Source: Mesobacillus subterraneus
Lineage (GTDB): Bacteria; Bacillota; Bacilli; Bacillales; Cytobacillaceae
Assembly (NCBI RefSeq): GCF_023715485.1
Contig: NZ_JAMBOF010000014.1
Location: forward strand, 38,047-102,046
Direction: 5' to 3'
DNA: 64,000 bases
A program made the position numbers and the translations under genes. How positions within the stretch are numbered: the stretch's first letter is position 1; each line of letters begins with the position of its first letter. Shown one piece after another: positions 35,601 through 44,053 of this stretch. Below the pieces are notes generated by a model. That model worked only from the letters and a program-made list of their open reading frames with translations, had not been told where the DNA came from and ran no database searches.

Positions 35601-35702
35601 ATGAAAGTATATACTTAGAATGCGTATGGTTGTGGTTTGCAGTGGCCTTTTGAATTTGAGAAGAGACTAGACTTAGCAAAAGAAAAAGTTGACTCCTTTT
35701 AA
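35601..35702 (+). pseudogene. Short ORF interrupted by an in-frame amber codon
   Basis: ATG 35601 with AGAGGGAGA just upstream; MKVYT, TAG at 35616, then NAYGCGLQWPFEFEKRLDLA ... to TAA at 35700-35702. It directly follows the 175-aa gene. Probably a decayed second gene of that pair; too short for certainty. Confidence 0.3.
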
Positions 35703-35832
35703 TAATGAATAGATTATTAGCGACTGTATTTATGCTTTAATGAGGTTTTATTGGTTTGTATTTCACTAATAAATATAGTGATTTGCTCAATAAATGTCGA
35801 AATTTATTGAGCAAAGTAAGTCTTAAGAACGG

Positions 35833-36204
35833 TTATCCTTCTTTATGAATTGCTCCCATGCCATCTAGTAAAATCTTTGCATCGGCATTAAGGTATAAGG
35901 GGATTTCTTTCCTGATTAACAAGCTAGCATTCTCCTTCACCATCAATTTTAAACCTCTTAGGTCAAACTTATTAGCAAAGGAGTTTATGGAATTTATAAT
36001 GGCCATATCTTTTCTAGTTAAAGGTTTGTTCCCTTCTTGTTGCATTTCCAATAGGAATTTAAGTAATTCCCTGGCATTATTATTAAGCAGGTTTTTATTT
36101 TCGGTAAGTAAATGAATATTTTCTTCAATAAGTATTCTGGCCGTTGCATACTCTAAATCTTCCATGTAGTTATTAATCTTTGCTGTAAGGTCTTCCAAAA
36201 ACAA
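35833..36204 (-). CDS. Conserved hypothetical protein, all-helical (123 aa)
   Basis: Soluble and helix-rich: LFLEDLTAKINNYMEDLEYA ... YLNADAKILLDGMGAIHKEG. No catalytic motif recognised. TTG 36204 is preferred because the ribosome site AGGGAG (36219-36214) lies 9 bases from it; it abuts the ATG at 36213. It lies on the same strand as, and about 170 bp downstream of, the HTH-TPR regulator, so the two may be one transcript. Function unknown. Confidence 0.6.
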   Translation of the reverse strand: MFLEDLTAKINNYMEDLEYATARILIEENIHLLTENKNLLNNNARELLKFLLEMQQEGNKPLTRKDMAIINSINSFANKFDLRGLKLMVKENASLLIRKEIPLYLNADAKILLDGMGAIHKEG

Positions 36205-36375
36205 AGTCTTCATCTCCCTAATTTTTATGACTTTTATAATATCGGTTTCTTTATGTATTACGTTTAACAATAGGTTTGATTTGCATAAAAATAAGAATAT
36301 GAGAATAAAAGCCATTGATTTTTATTAATGCCAGAAATTTTTTAATAGGAATGGATGAATTTGGCGACCAACCTA

Positions 36376-37731
36376 TTAATGTTTAAAAGGAGGTAATGAT
36401 AAATCATGAAAATGACTAAACAAAAATTGGCTTTCTAAATGGCCGTGATACAATTCTAAGGCATTTATTGCTTCTTTTTGAATCGGTGTTATCTTACATA
36501 TTTCATAAAGAATATCGGCCTTAAGTAATCCGTTATAGTTATCATCCAACATTTGAAGGGACATCTTGAATAACATTAAAGCTGTAGAAATATCACCCAA
36601 TAACTCTTTATTTAATTTTCCCTCAAGATAATAATTTCTAGAATGTAATAATTGATTATGTGTATCGGGAAGTAGTTGTTTTGTTTTTAGGAGGATTTTT
36701 TTAATAAAGGGAAGTTCAACCTTCTTTTTTATAGACAAATACATAGCTTGCTGCAACAAAGCTATACCTGTTTCTTTTAGATCTCCGGTCTCACTTAATA
36801 ATTCCATATCGGCCCAAAAAAGGTCTTGAATTTTAACAACTAATTCTTGATTTGGATAAGCAGTCATCAAAGTGAAAATGGTTAGAGCCCAGCTTCTAAT
36901 CATACCTTCCTTATCATTCATTCTTTGTAATTTATCACGAAGCAAATGGAGTTCTTTTCTTACCTCGCTGCTTGATGAATTCTCAAGGAATCCAATGAGA
37001 ATCTTTAGATATTCAGTTTCAACTGGTGAAATTATATAGTGGTTTATACTATTAATGCTTTTCATTGCATTTGTGTAAGATCCTATATAAAGATATAAAA
37101 TGGAAAGATTATAAAAGATATTATCTCGTTCCTCTTTAGTTACAGTAGGGCTTTCTTTTGATATCTCCAAAGCTCTTTCTAAATGAAATTTACTTTCTGA
37201 TACATTCTTATTTGAAAACAGTATTTTTGCTAAAGCATTATGCGAGCGTAATTTTAACCTGAGGATATAATTATTATTTTCTTTTACTTCAATTACCTGA
37301 TAGAACCATTCTTCTGACTGTAATAAAAGTTTTTGATCTAAATAAAAAACTCCCCTCAGAAATAGATAATCTACCTCTCTACTTGGAATGTTGTAATCGA
37401 GTATTTTTTTCTTGAAGATCTGTAATTCGGTTAAAGCGACTTCCCATTCTTTAAGGATGATCAAATCATTTATTTTTTGCTTGTGGTAATCTAATTCTTG
37501 AATTTTATCTTCGATATTTGGGTCGGAAAAATAGCTGTAGGAGGTTTGAAGTTTAGCACAGATTAATTTGAGATCCTCTTCAGATACAGGAATATGTCCA
37601 TTTTCAATATTACTCATTTTTCCCACTGAACAGATGCCCTGTGATAACTCACCTAAAGTCATTCCTTTTTCTTTCCTCTTTTTACGTATCTTTTCTCCAA
37701 TATTGTCGTGTCTCGGAATTTGAATTTTCAT
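36376..37731 (-). CDS. HTH-TPR transcriptional regulator (RRNPP-like, 451 aa)
   Basis: An N-terminal XRE helix-turn-helix (residues about 10-68: KRKEKGMTLGELSQGICSVG then KMSNIENGH) followed by about 370 residues of TPR-like helical pairs. The plan matches the peptide-binding RRNPP regulators (NprR is about 420 aa). No propeptide gene is evident beside it, unlike the PlcR-like system at 13.6 kb. Divergent from the EAL-CheW-chemoreceptor operon, with two TAGGTAT-type sites between; a perfect palindrome lies over its own probable promoter. Likely an autoregulated switch for that operon, by inference. Confidence 0.8.
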   Translation of the reverse strand: MKIQIPRHDNIGEKIRKKRKEKGMTLGELSQGICSVGKMSNIENGHIPVSEEDLKLICAKLQTSYSYFSDPNIEDKIQELDYHKQKINDLIILKEWEVALTELQIFKKKILDYNIPSREVDYLFLRGVFYLDQKLLLQSEEWFYQVIEVKENNNYILRLKLRSHNALAKILFSNKNVSESKFHLERALEISKESPTVTKEERDNIFYNLSILYLYIGSYTNAMKSINSINHYIISPVETEYLKILIGFLENSSSSEVRKELHLLRDKLQRMNDKEGMIRSWALTIFTLMTAYPNQELVVKIQDLFWADMELLSETGDLKETGIALLQQAMYLSIKKKVELPFIKKILLKTKQLLPDTHNQLLHSRNYYLEGKLNKELLGDISTALMLFKMSLQMLDDNYNGLLKADILYEICKITPIQKEAINALELYHGHLESQFLFSHFHDLSLPPFKH

Positions 37732-37765
37732 ATCAAGTGTGAACTCCCGTTATATATAGTTAGTT

Positions 37766-37787
37766 TAGGTATATTGTACTATACCTA
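37766..37787. promoter_or_regulatory. Palindromic operator candidate, TAGGTATA-N6-TATACCTA
   Basis: Perfect 8-bp inverted repeat (37766-37773 / 37780-37787) about 35 bp before the regulator start, overlapping its presumed -10 region (minus strand). A related half site TAGGTAT ... GGGTATAGG occurs at 37912-37933 ahead of the EAL operon. Fits autoregulation by the HTH-TPR protein. Confidence 0.55.
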
Positions 37788-37850
37788 GTGATTTTTCAAA
37801 AAAATCAACTCTCTTAATGAATTTTTTTTATTTTTTTAAGAAAAAAATCA

Positions 37851-37878
37851 TTGAAATTTTTGCTTACACTGCTATAAT
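37851..37878 (+). promoter_or_regulatory. Sigma-A promoter of the EAL-CheW-MCP operon
   Basis: TTGAAA (37851-37856), 16-bp spacer, extended -10 TGCTATAAT with TATAAT at 37873-37878. Predicts a leader of about 225 nt before the EAL gene. Confidence 0.65.
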
Positions 37879-37971
37879 TTAGAAGTTATTAACCATAAAT
37901 AGTTAATTTTATAGGTATTATAGTGGGTATAGGATAGGGTCCCTGTTACTAATTTACTTTAATACTTTATG

Positions 37972-38066
37972 AAATCTGGAACTTTTAGATTTTGGTAGCG
38001 CTCCTGCCATGAACCTAGAACACTTCCTTTTCTGGAATCTTATTCTAGATAAGTAAGTGTTTTTTA
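37972..38066 (+). ncRNA. Structured 5' leader with terminator hairpin (candidate riboregulator)
   Basis: Successive stems: AAATCT/AGATTT (37972-37992), TGGTAG/CTGCCA (37993-38009), then an interrupted terminator hairpin AACACTT ... CTGGAAT/ATTCTAG ... AAGTGTT (38019-38061) with a T-run to 38066. This lies after the promoter and 45 bp before the EAL start, so it is an attenuator position. It does not match the c-di-GMP-I/II consensus that I know. Confidence 0.5.
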
Positions 38067-38111
38067 TATGGTCTTACAAAGGAGGAGGATAATTTGAAAG
38101 GGAGTTAACAG

Positions 38112-38831
38112 ATGGGCGAAGCTGCATTGAATATATCTAATATTATGAGACAGAGGTTATTCTTTCACGAGTATCAACCTTTATGGAACACTGAAACGGA
38201 AGAAATATTTGCTTATGAGGCTTTGATTAGAACTAGCCCTATAATAAATCCAGTTTTAATCTTTCATTTTGGGAGAGAACGAGGAGTCCTTTATGAATTT
38301 GACATAGCGTCTATTACCAATGCAATTAAGGAGTATCCTGAATCCTATTATCAGAAATACCATCTTTTTATCAACATATTTCCTTCCACGCTCGTGCATC
38401 CTGATTTCCCTACATTAATTAGGGGATTAGTTCAAGACTATCCCATGATAAGTGGGAAGGTTGTTTTTGAAATTAACGAAGAACCATTAGAGTCAATGAT
38501 TTGGGATGCAGATACTTTTGTAGAAAGAATAAATCTATTAAGAGAATTGGAATTCCTGGTCGCTCTGGATGATTTAAGGCTTTCTTCAGTTTCTGAAAAA
38601 AAAATTCTTAAATACAGCCCTGATTTCGTTAAATTGGATCGCTCGTGCTCAAGAGATCTTGCTCATTCCATAAACAAGCAGAAAGCTATTCATTCTTTGT
38701 TAACAAAGTCAGAGGACAATGTTGTTATTGTCCTTGAGGGGATTGAAAATGAGGAGGATTTAATAACGGCTTCTCGCTTAGGCATCCCTGCTGTACAAGG
38801 CTATTACATCTCGAGACCTCAGCGTTTGTAA
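38112..38831 (+). CDS. EAL-domain protein, probably catalytically altered (239 aa)
   Basis: A stand-alone EAL domain with no sensor part. Matches: YEALIR (EAL), INIFPSTL, FEINEE (for ExxE), VKLDRS (K-D), LEGIENEEDL and VQGYYISRP (QGY). The metal/loop-6 motif normally DDFGTGYSS reads DDLRLSSVS, so loop 6 is degenerate, and INIFP lacks the usual N-x-S pattern. Cyclic-di-GMP phosphodiesterase activity is therefore doubtful; binding is possible. ATG 38112 follows GGGAG (38100-38104). First gene of an operon with cheW and a chemoreceptor. Confidence 0.8.
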   Translation: MGEAALNISNIMRQRLFFHEYQPLWNTETEEIFAYEALIRTSPIINPVLIFHFGRERGVLYEFDIASITNAIKEYPESYYQKYHLFINIFPSTLVHPDFPTLIRGLVQDYPMISGKVVFEINEEPLESMIWDADTFVERINLLRELEFLVALDDLRLSSVSEKKILKYSPDFVKLDRSCSRDLAHSINKQKAIHSLLTKSEDNVVIVLEGIENEEDLITASRLGIPAVQGYYISRPQRL

Positions 38832-38917
38832 GTGATACTAGTTACAGAAAAGGATTAAGTTTAGAGTTACTCTAATAATCTGACCTACTTATATTACAGC
38901 TATAAAGGAGAAGAAAT

Positions 38918-39391
38918 ATGAAAAGGACATTTATAATATTCAAGGCACGGGGAGCTGAGTATGGGATTGATCTTCAAAAGGTGGTTTCTATTGAGAGAAA
39001 TAGTAAAGTAACTACTCTACCTCAAGTCCCTGATTACATGGTGGGTATCGTAAGTATAAGAGGGAAAGTTATACCTGTCATTGATAGTAACTTTCTCCTT
39101 TTTCAGAAGTATCTTCAAGGAGAAGAAGAACCACGTTATATTTTATTAGAGGTTCAAGGGTCAACAATAGCTTTGATGGTTGAAAGTACAAATGAAATTC
39201 TAGAAATAGAAGACAGTTTAATAAAACCAGTTGAGATGATGAATGCGAACTACTGGATTGAAGGAGTAGCGCTAAAAGGAGATCGAATTATTTCGATTAT
39301 AGATAGCGGTGAAATGATATCAACAATTAGAGATATTAAACATATACAAAAAGAGTTGCTTTTTAGTGAGGAAATACAGTCTGTCATATAA
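38918..39391 (+). CDS. cheW: CheW-domain coupling protein (157 aa)
   Basis: A single CheW domain: FIIFKARGAEYGIDLQKVVS, then the core VGIVSIRGKVIPVIDSNFLL and LLEVQGSTIALMVESTNEIL. Couples chemoreceptors to CheA. ATG 38918 after AAAGGAGAAG. Sits between the EAL gene and the receptor, 32 bp before the latter. No cheA is present, so it would feed the chromosomal kinase or serve another output. Confidence 0.9.
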   Translation: MKRTFIIFKARGAEYGIDLQKVVSIERNSKVTTLPQVPDYMVGIVSIRGKVIPVIDSNFLLFQKYLQGEEEPRYILLEVQGSTIALMVESTNEILEIEDSLIKPVEMMNANYWIEGVALKGDRIISIIDSGEMISTIRDIKHIQKELLFSEEIQSVI

Positions 39392-39423
39392 GAGACTAAG
39401 AAAACATCAAAGGGAGTATACAA

Positions 39424-41127
39424 ATGAGGAAAATTACTAAGTTGAAATTCAAATTAGGAACAAAAATCAATTTAATTGTTATTAGCATTGTATTATTACT
39501 ATCGGTTATTATCGGTGGAGTTGTCGTTAGTGAGGTAACAAAAGGGATTGAAGCATTTGCGATTGAGAAAGCCAAGGGTGATTTAAGTTTAAGCGATCGG
39601 TATATTCGAAATAAATTTCCTGGTGATTGGGAAATTAAAAACGGTGAGTTGTATAGGGGAGAGACAAAATTTAATGAGAATTTTGAGTTAGTAGATACGA
39701 TTGGGGAGGATACGGGTGATACGGTAACAATCTTTCAGGGAGATACCCGGATCGCTACGAATGTTTTAGTAAATGGTGATCGGAATATTGGGACAAAAGT
39801 TTCTCCAGAAGTAGCTGAAGTTGTGCTTAAACAAGGTAAAAATTATTATGGCGCAGCTGAAGTTGCCGGCAATATGTACCAAACAGCCTACATGCCTTTA
39901 AAGAGCAAAAACGGAGAAACTGTGGGGATTTTTTATGTAGGAGCACCCCAATCAATAATTGATGAGATTCTATCAAATTTTATGGTGAAGTTTCTTATCC
40001 TAGTCATAGTCATTGTTATTATTTCTTCACTAATTGTTCTATGGTTTACAAGAAGGCTTCAAAAACGCCTGGCAGCCATTACCAGCGCGATAGAGCTTGC
40101 AGGTAAAGGAGACTTTACAACTGAAGTTATTGATGAGACAGGTGATGAGTTAACAGATCTCTCAAACAGTTACAATGACATGAAGGAAAATTTAATATTC
40201 ATGATAAAAGGGGTTTTAGAGACTTCCGAACAGGTAGCTGCTTCATCAGAAGAGTTAACTGCTGGGGCAGAACAGACCAGCAAGGCTACTGAACAGATTA
40301 CAGAAGCAATTCAGCAAATTGCCAGTGGGTCGGATACGCAGACACAAAGTATAGAAGAGAGTGCAAGAGCGCTAGAAGAATTGACATTCGGAATTGCCAA
40401 TATTGCTGAAACCTCTGCAGCAATAGCTGAAAATGGTGCCCAAGCAAGTACACATGCAGAGGAAGGTGGAAAATATGTAGATCAAACCTCCTACCAGATG
40501 AATATGATCCATAGTACTGTAAATGAAACAAGTAATGTCATCAAACTATTGAACGAAAGGTCACAACAAATTGGTGATATCTCAAAGGCAATTATAGACA
40601 TTGCTAACCAAACAAATCTATTGGCATTAAATGCTGCCATAGAAGCTGCAAGAGCAGGGGAACACGGAAAGGGCTTCGCTGTAGTTGCTGATGAAGTACG
40701 GAAGCTTGCTGAGCAGTCCCAGGATTCATCTTCTCAAATATCAGATTTGATAAGACAAATTCAAAATGACATGAATCAATCCAATGATTCAATGGACACA
40801 GTAAAACATGAAGTTGAAAACGGCTTGGGAATTGTCTCTAATACACAGAAGAGTTTTGAATTGATTTTACGGTCTATGGTTGAAATGGGAGAAAAAATTG
40901 ATGGGATGGCAGCAACTGCGCAACAAATGTCGGCCAGCACCCAGGAGGTTTCTGCAACCGTATCAGGAGTCACCACTATATCAAGAGAGTCTTCAATGCA
41001 TAGTCAAGGTGTAGCTGCTTCAGCCGAAGAGCAACTTGCTTCAATGGAGGAAGTTTCGGCTTCAGCACAAAATTTATCTAAAATGGCTGAGAACCTTCAA
41101 AATACAGTAAGCCAGTTTAAGATATAA
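39424..41127 (+). CDS. Methyl-accepting chemotaxis protein with extracellular Cache domain (567 aa)
   Basis: Transmembrane helix 1 (about 16-37), extracellular Cache domain (about 38-183; [30 protein letters not shown]), helix 2 (about 188-208), HAMP (about 209-262), and the cytoplasmic signalling coiled coil with the conserved hairpin tip [20 protein letters not shown] then [16 protein letters not shown]. Membrane-bound receptor in the EAL-cheW-mcp operon. The ligand cannot be predicted; single-Cache receptors of this type often sense small carboxylates or amino acids. Confidence 0.92.
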   Translation: MRKITKLKFKLGTKINLIVISIVLLLSVIIGGVVVSEVTKGIEAFAIEKAKGDLSLSDRYIRNKFPGDWEIKNGELYRGETKFNENFELVDTIGEDTGDTVTIFQGDTRIATNVLVNGDRNIGTKVSPEVAEVVLKQGKNYYGAAEVAGNMYQTAYMPLKSKNGETVGIFYVGAPQSIIDEILSNFMVKFLILVIVIVIISSLIVLWFTRRLQKRLAAITSAIELAGKGDFTTEVIDETGDELTDLSNSYNDMKENLIFMIKGVLETSEQVAASSEELTAGAEQTSKATEQITEAIQQIASGSDTQTQSIEESARALEELTFGIANIAETSAAIAENGAQASTHAEEGGKYVDQTSYQMNMIHSTVNETSNVIKLLNERSQQIGDISKAIIDIANQTNLLALNAAIEAARAGEHGKGFAVVADEVRKLAEQSQDSSSQISDLIRQIQNDMNQSNDSMDTVKHEVENGLGIVSNTQKSFELILRSMVEMGEKIDGMAATAQQMSASTQEVSATVSGVTTISRESSMHSQGVAASAEEQLASMEEVSASAQNLSKMAENLQNTVSQFKI

Positions 41128-41164
41128 CCTTTAAATTCAGACTTTGTAGCAGTCGCTTATTTTG

Positions 41165-41203
41165 GGGTGTGTGAATCCAAGAAGGACTACACACACCTTT
41201 TTG
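41165..41203 (+). terminator. Terminator of the EAL-cheW-mcp operon
   Basis: GGTGTGTG / CACACACC stem followed by TTTTT, about 40 bp after the receptor stop. Confidence 0.85.
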
Positions 41204-41781
41204 TATACAAAAGGACCAATTGTTAAAACGGAACCAACAGCAGGGAGCGTCCGTACAAAAAACGATGACGGATAAAGAGCAAATTATTCTGATGATCAAC
41301 TTATCCGAATAGTGAGAATAACAACTTCACGAGTGCATCCCACAGAATGATTGTTTCCAAGATAATAAAAGAACGTGGATATATATAAAAGAAAATATTA
41401 ATTGACTTGAAAAAAGCGATGCCTTACGGGGAGCATCGCTTTTTTGTTCGGTTAACATTGAAATTTGTGAAAGTTACAGAAAGGCATAACGCTCTTTTGA
41501 TTGGAGTTAGCTAATGAATAAACGGAGGAGTTTCTTTCATTGAGGGAAATCAGTTTAAGTGAAATATTTCACAAAGTATTGAGAAAGCCAACTTTCACCG
41601 AGTTATTGTGCTACTTTCTTTTAATATCAAATGATAAGAGCAATAGCATTAATTTTAATAAAGTGCTTTTCTATTATTAATTTAAAAGCTATTTTCAGAG
41701 CATCAATATTTTTTTTCATAATATCAAAATTATTCGCCCATATAGACTATTAATAAGGTAGAGGGATGCCTAAAGGGTGTG
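41204..41781. other. Intergenic region without a credible gene
   Basis: Broken coding-like fragments around 41210-41310, a strong terminator at 41411-41446 that no longer has an intact gene in front, and AT-rich sequence. Probably the site of a deleted gene. Confidence 0.5.
41411..41446 (+). terminator. Orphan terminator
   Basis: AAAAAAGCGATGC / GCATCGCTTTTTT, 13-bp arms and T-run; no intact upstream gene. Confidence 0.85.
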
Positions 41782-41940
41782 CTAATGTAGTAGTTTTTGA
41801 TATTTAAGTATTAGCTTATCCAGATTCTGACTTAAGCGAATTGTTTCAGGACTGCAATATCCTTGGATAGATCCTACTTTAATAAGTTCCTGACGGTAAT
41901 ATTCAATTTTTAGTAATAACACTTCCTTTTTCACTTCCAT
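41782..41940 (-). CDS. Spo0E-family aspartyl-phosphate phosphatase (52 aa)
   Basis: Begins MEVKKEVLLLKIEYYRQELI and carries the family signature TIRLSQNLDKLI (SQxLDxLI) in a two-helix hairpin. Known members (Spo0E, YisI, YnzD) dephosphorylate Spo0A~P and delay sporulation. ATG 41940 follows AAAGAGGTTTTAAC on the minus strand; a longer in-frame start at 42060 lacks a ribosome site. Located in the island, so it may affect host sporulation timing. Confidence 0.85.
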   Translation of the reverse strand: MEVKKEVLLLKIEYYRQELIKVGSIQGYCSPETIRLSQNLDKLILKYQKLLH

Positions 41941-42072
41941 GTTAAAACCTCTTTTTACATAAATATACATACATAAGACTGATTTTACCAAAAAAACGGT
42001 AAAAGAGGAACATAAAATTAAGTCTATTCTGGTACTTATCGGATTGATCTGTTTTTGCATACAATAACATAT

Positions 42073-42198
42073 TTATTGTTTATTCTTTTCCTTTCGAAAC
42101 ATTAAATAAATGCCAAAAAAAGCAAGTGAAGCGATGAACAGTATGAAAGCACCAATAAAATAGATGGTATTAATAATATTTTCATAAAGCCAATACAA
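42073..42198 (-). CDS. Small single-span membrane protein (41 aa)
   Basis: TTG 42198 preceded by AAGTGGTGA on the minus strand; product begins LYWLYENIINTIYFIGAFIL and ends FRKEKNKQ: a long hydrophobic helix and a basic tail. Same strand as and just upstream of the Spo0E-like gene. No family recognised. Confidence 0.55.
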   Translation of the reverse strand: MYWLYENIINTIYFIGAFILFIASLAFFGIYLMFRKEKNKQ

Positions 42199-42435
42199 GT
42201 CGAGTCACCACTTTATAATTTATAGCAGGCAGAAGATAAATAAACTATTCATGCCTATCCGTTTTCCTTCTTGATAAAAAATTCAACGATAAAGAATGCA
42301 TTAGAAATAGTATGAGTTGAAGAATTTGATTATATACTTCATATAAGTTATCTAACCTAATTTTAAAAAAGTTCATGTTATGGTAGAACAAGTAAGGATA
42401 TTGTTTAAGAGAGGTATTTAGAGTTTTTTCTAAAA

Positions 42436-42636
42436 TCAAATTGAAGGTTTTAAGTCTTTACCTTGAGTAATAAGATATTCCTTTAATCTCTCTGTATTGA
42501 GGGTGTCTATCATTGGGTCTTTAAAATAACTAATGAGTAGCTTTGCCTGAATCCCATATGCTTTTAAAGTATAAGGTGAAAATCCTTCAATACGTTTATC
42601 AGCTTCATAAGATTTCCTGGCAGTTGATGATAACAA
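42436..42636 (-). pseudogene. 3'-truncated tyrosine recombinase (N-terminal core-binding domain only)
   Basis: TTG 42636 with AGGAGGGG about 10 bases upstream. Reads ...IEGFSPYTLKAYGIQAKLLI SYFKDPMIDTL..., the SAM-like N-terminal domain of Xer/phage integrases (SPxTLxAY), and stops after KDLKPSI. No catalytic domain follows in any frame. A second dead integrase in the region, perhaps that of island C. Confidence 0.75.
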
Positions 42637-42701
42637 ATAAATCCCCTCCTATTTAATTGGATACTAAGAGGAGTTATTGCCTGTTTAATAGAAATTAAGA
42701 C

Positions 42702-42740
42702 TTAATGTAGAAAATACCTATTAATGTAGAAAATACCTAT
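42702..42740. repeat. 20-bp tandem duplication
   Basis: TTAATGTAGAAAATACCTAT is present twice in direct succession just ahead of the GNAT gene. Confidence 0.85.
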
Positions 42741-42776
42741 AGCATCTTTACTTTATGAAAAGGGTGAGCTAGTATC

Positions 42777-43325
42777 ATGTCTGCAAATTTTATCTCTTAT
42801 TATACTAAGAATAAAAAAACAGTCACAGTTCGGGAAGCAACCATATTGGATGTAGAAAGGATGTTATATGCTGGCTCGAAAGCATTAAGGAATGCTCCTT
42901 ATATGCTAAGTACAGCTGAGGACATGCAGAATGTAACTGTTGAAGATATGAAGAAGTTGTTAAAGACTTATGTCCAAAATCCGAGCTATGTCCAATTTAT
43001 TGCTGAAGTTGACGGTGAACTGGTGGGTGCCATCGAATTTAAAAGCGGTGACAAAGAGAAAATTAGCCATCAAGGTTCTTTTGGAATGACGGTGCTCCCT
43101 GAGTATCGGAATTACGGTATTGGAAGAGCATTATTAGAAACATTAATCAATTGGGCCAAAAATAATAGTAGAATTGAAAAAGTTTGTCTAGAAGTAATGG
43201 AAGGTAACATTGGGGCTATTAAATTATATAAAACGATGGGATTTGTTGAAGAAGGAAGGAAAATAAAAGGTGTAAAGTTGGAAGACAGTTATCAGGATTT
43301 AATTTTAATGGCTATATTTGTTTAA
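42777..43325 (+). CDS. GNAT family N-acetyltransferase (182 aa)
   Basis: Acetyl-CoA-dependent transferase fold: VREATILDVERMLY at the N-terminus, the pyrophosphate loop GMTVLPEYRNYGIGRALLET (Q/R-x-x-G-x-G/A type), and the C-terminal motif NIGAIKLYKTMGFVEEGR. Similar to ribosomal-protein/antibiotic-type GNATs with a KxYxxxGF motif. Substrate unknown. It stands alone, flanked by a tandem 20-bp repeat upstream and a hairpin downstream. Confidence 0.88.
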   Translation: MSANFISYYTKNKKTVTVREATILDVERMLYAGSKALRNAPYMLSTAEDMQNVTVEDMKKLLKTYVQNPSYVQFIAEVDGELVGAIEFKSGDKEKISHQGSFGMTVLPEYRNYGIGRALLETLINWAKNNSRIEKVCLEVMEGNIGAIKLYKTMGFVEEGRKIKGVKLEDSYQDLILMAIFV

Positions 43326-43344
43326 ACTTTACATTGTTAAACTT

Positions 43345-43385
43345 AGGCGCTTGTGATTCAGAAAGGATTAAACGCCTTTTTTGTT
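43345..43385 (+). terminator. Hairpin after the GNAT gene
   Basis: AGGCG ... CGCCT with a T-run; the internal sequence resembles the hairpin at 46632-46672, so it belongs to a dispersed repeat. Confidence 0.55.
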
Positions 43386-43396
43386 ATATTCCTTCT

Positions 43397-43431
43397 TGGA
43401 CTAACGAAGCAGGATAGTTCAAAAAGGATTT
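43397..43431. repeat. Dispersed dyad repeat, copy 1 (AACTAACGRAGCAG type)
   Basis: GGACTAACGAAGCAGGATAG followed by TTCAAAAAGGATT. Related copies at 44417-44450, 46243-46275 and 46681-46715 precede other genes; arms AACTAA/TTAGTT can pair. Confidence 0.6.
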
Positions 43432-43457
43432 ATTAAGGAATGGAGAGAAGAGAGAAA

Positions 43458-43904
43458 ATGAATAAGTATGAAGAAATAAAAAAATTAATAAATTCAGCAG
43501 GAGAATCTGTTGAATTTGCTGAATTCGGTAATGGAGTTTCAGACGAATGGATAGTTAACGCCGAAGAACGTCTAGGTTTTAAACTCCCGAATTCTTATAA
43601 ATGGTGGCTAAGTAACTATAGTGGCGGAGAAATCTGTGCTGCAGAGATATTTAGTATTTATGGACAGGATTTTGATACCGTTATTGGTGGAGATATAGTT
43701 TATATGTATGAGTTGAATAGAAAAAACAATAATTTTAGCGATGAAAAAGTTATCATTTGTGAAGCAGATGATGATGTTTTTTATTTTGATTTAACAATGG
43801 GATCACAGGAAAATGAGTTACCAGTCTTTTCATTAAAAAATAACGAAAAATATGCTGATGATTTTATTGAGTTTTTGAAGAGAAGAATTACAGAAAGTAT
43901 CTAA
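43458..43904 (+). CDS. SMI1/KNR4 (YobK-like) family protein (148 aa)
   Basis: Soluble acidic protein with the family pattern: VSDEWIVNAEERLGFKLPNS then YKWWLSNYSGGEI, and a C-terminal DFIEFLKRRI helix. SMI1/KNR4 proteins in Bacillus mostly act as immunity proteins against polymorphic (LXG/WapA-type) nucleases. ATG 43458 follows GGAGAGAAGAGAG; ATG 43440 is too close upstream. No matching toxin gene is adjacent, so it may be an orphan immunity gene. Confidence 0.8.
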   Translation: MNKYEEIKKLINSAGESVEFAEFGNGVSDEWIVNAEERLGFKLPNSYKWWLSNYSGGEICAAEIFSIYGQDFDTVIGGDIVYMYELNRKNNNFSDEKVIICEADDDVFYFDLTMGSQENELPVFSLKNNEKYADDFIEFLKRRITESI

Positions 43905-44053
43905 GGTAATTTAATTACCAAATTAATTAACTTTGGTTTTTGTTATACAAAGTGAAGAAGGATTAACGACGCATATATTTGAACTTATTGTAATAAAGAA
44001 GCAGGTTTGTTGAATTAGAAACGGTCTGAAATTAAATAGAGGAGATCCTTTAA

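Noticed and set aside
37885..38066. c-di-GMP riboswitch in the EAL leader
   Set aside because: GGTAGCG is reminiscent of the GEMM 3' part, but the conserved CACGCACAGGGCAAACC core is absent. Kept only as an unassigned structured leader.
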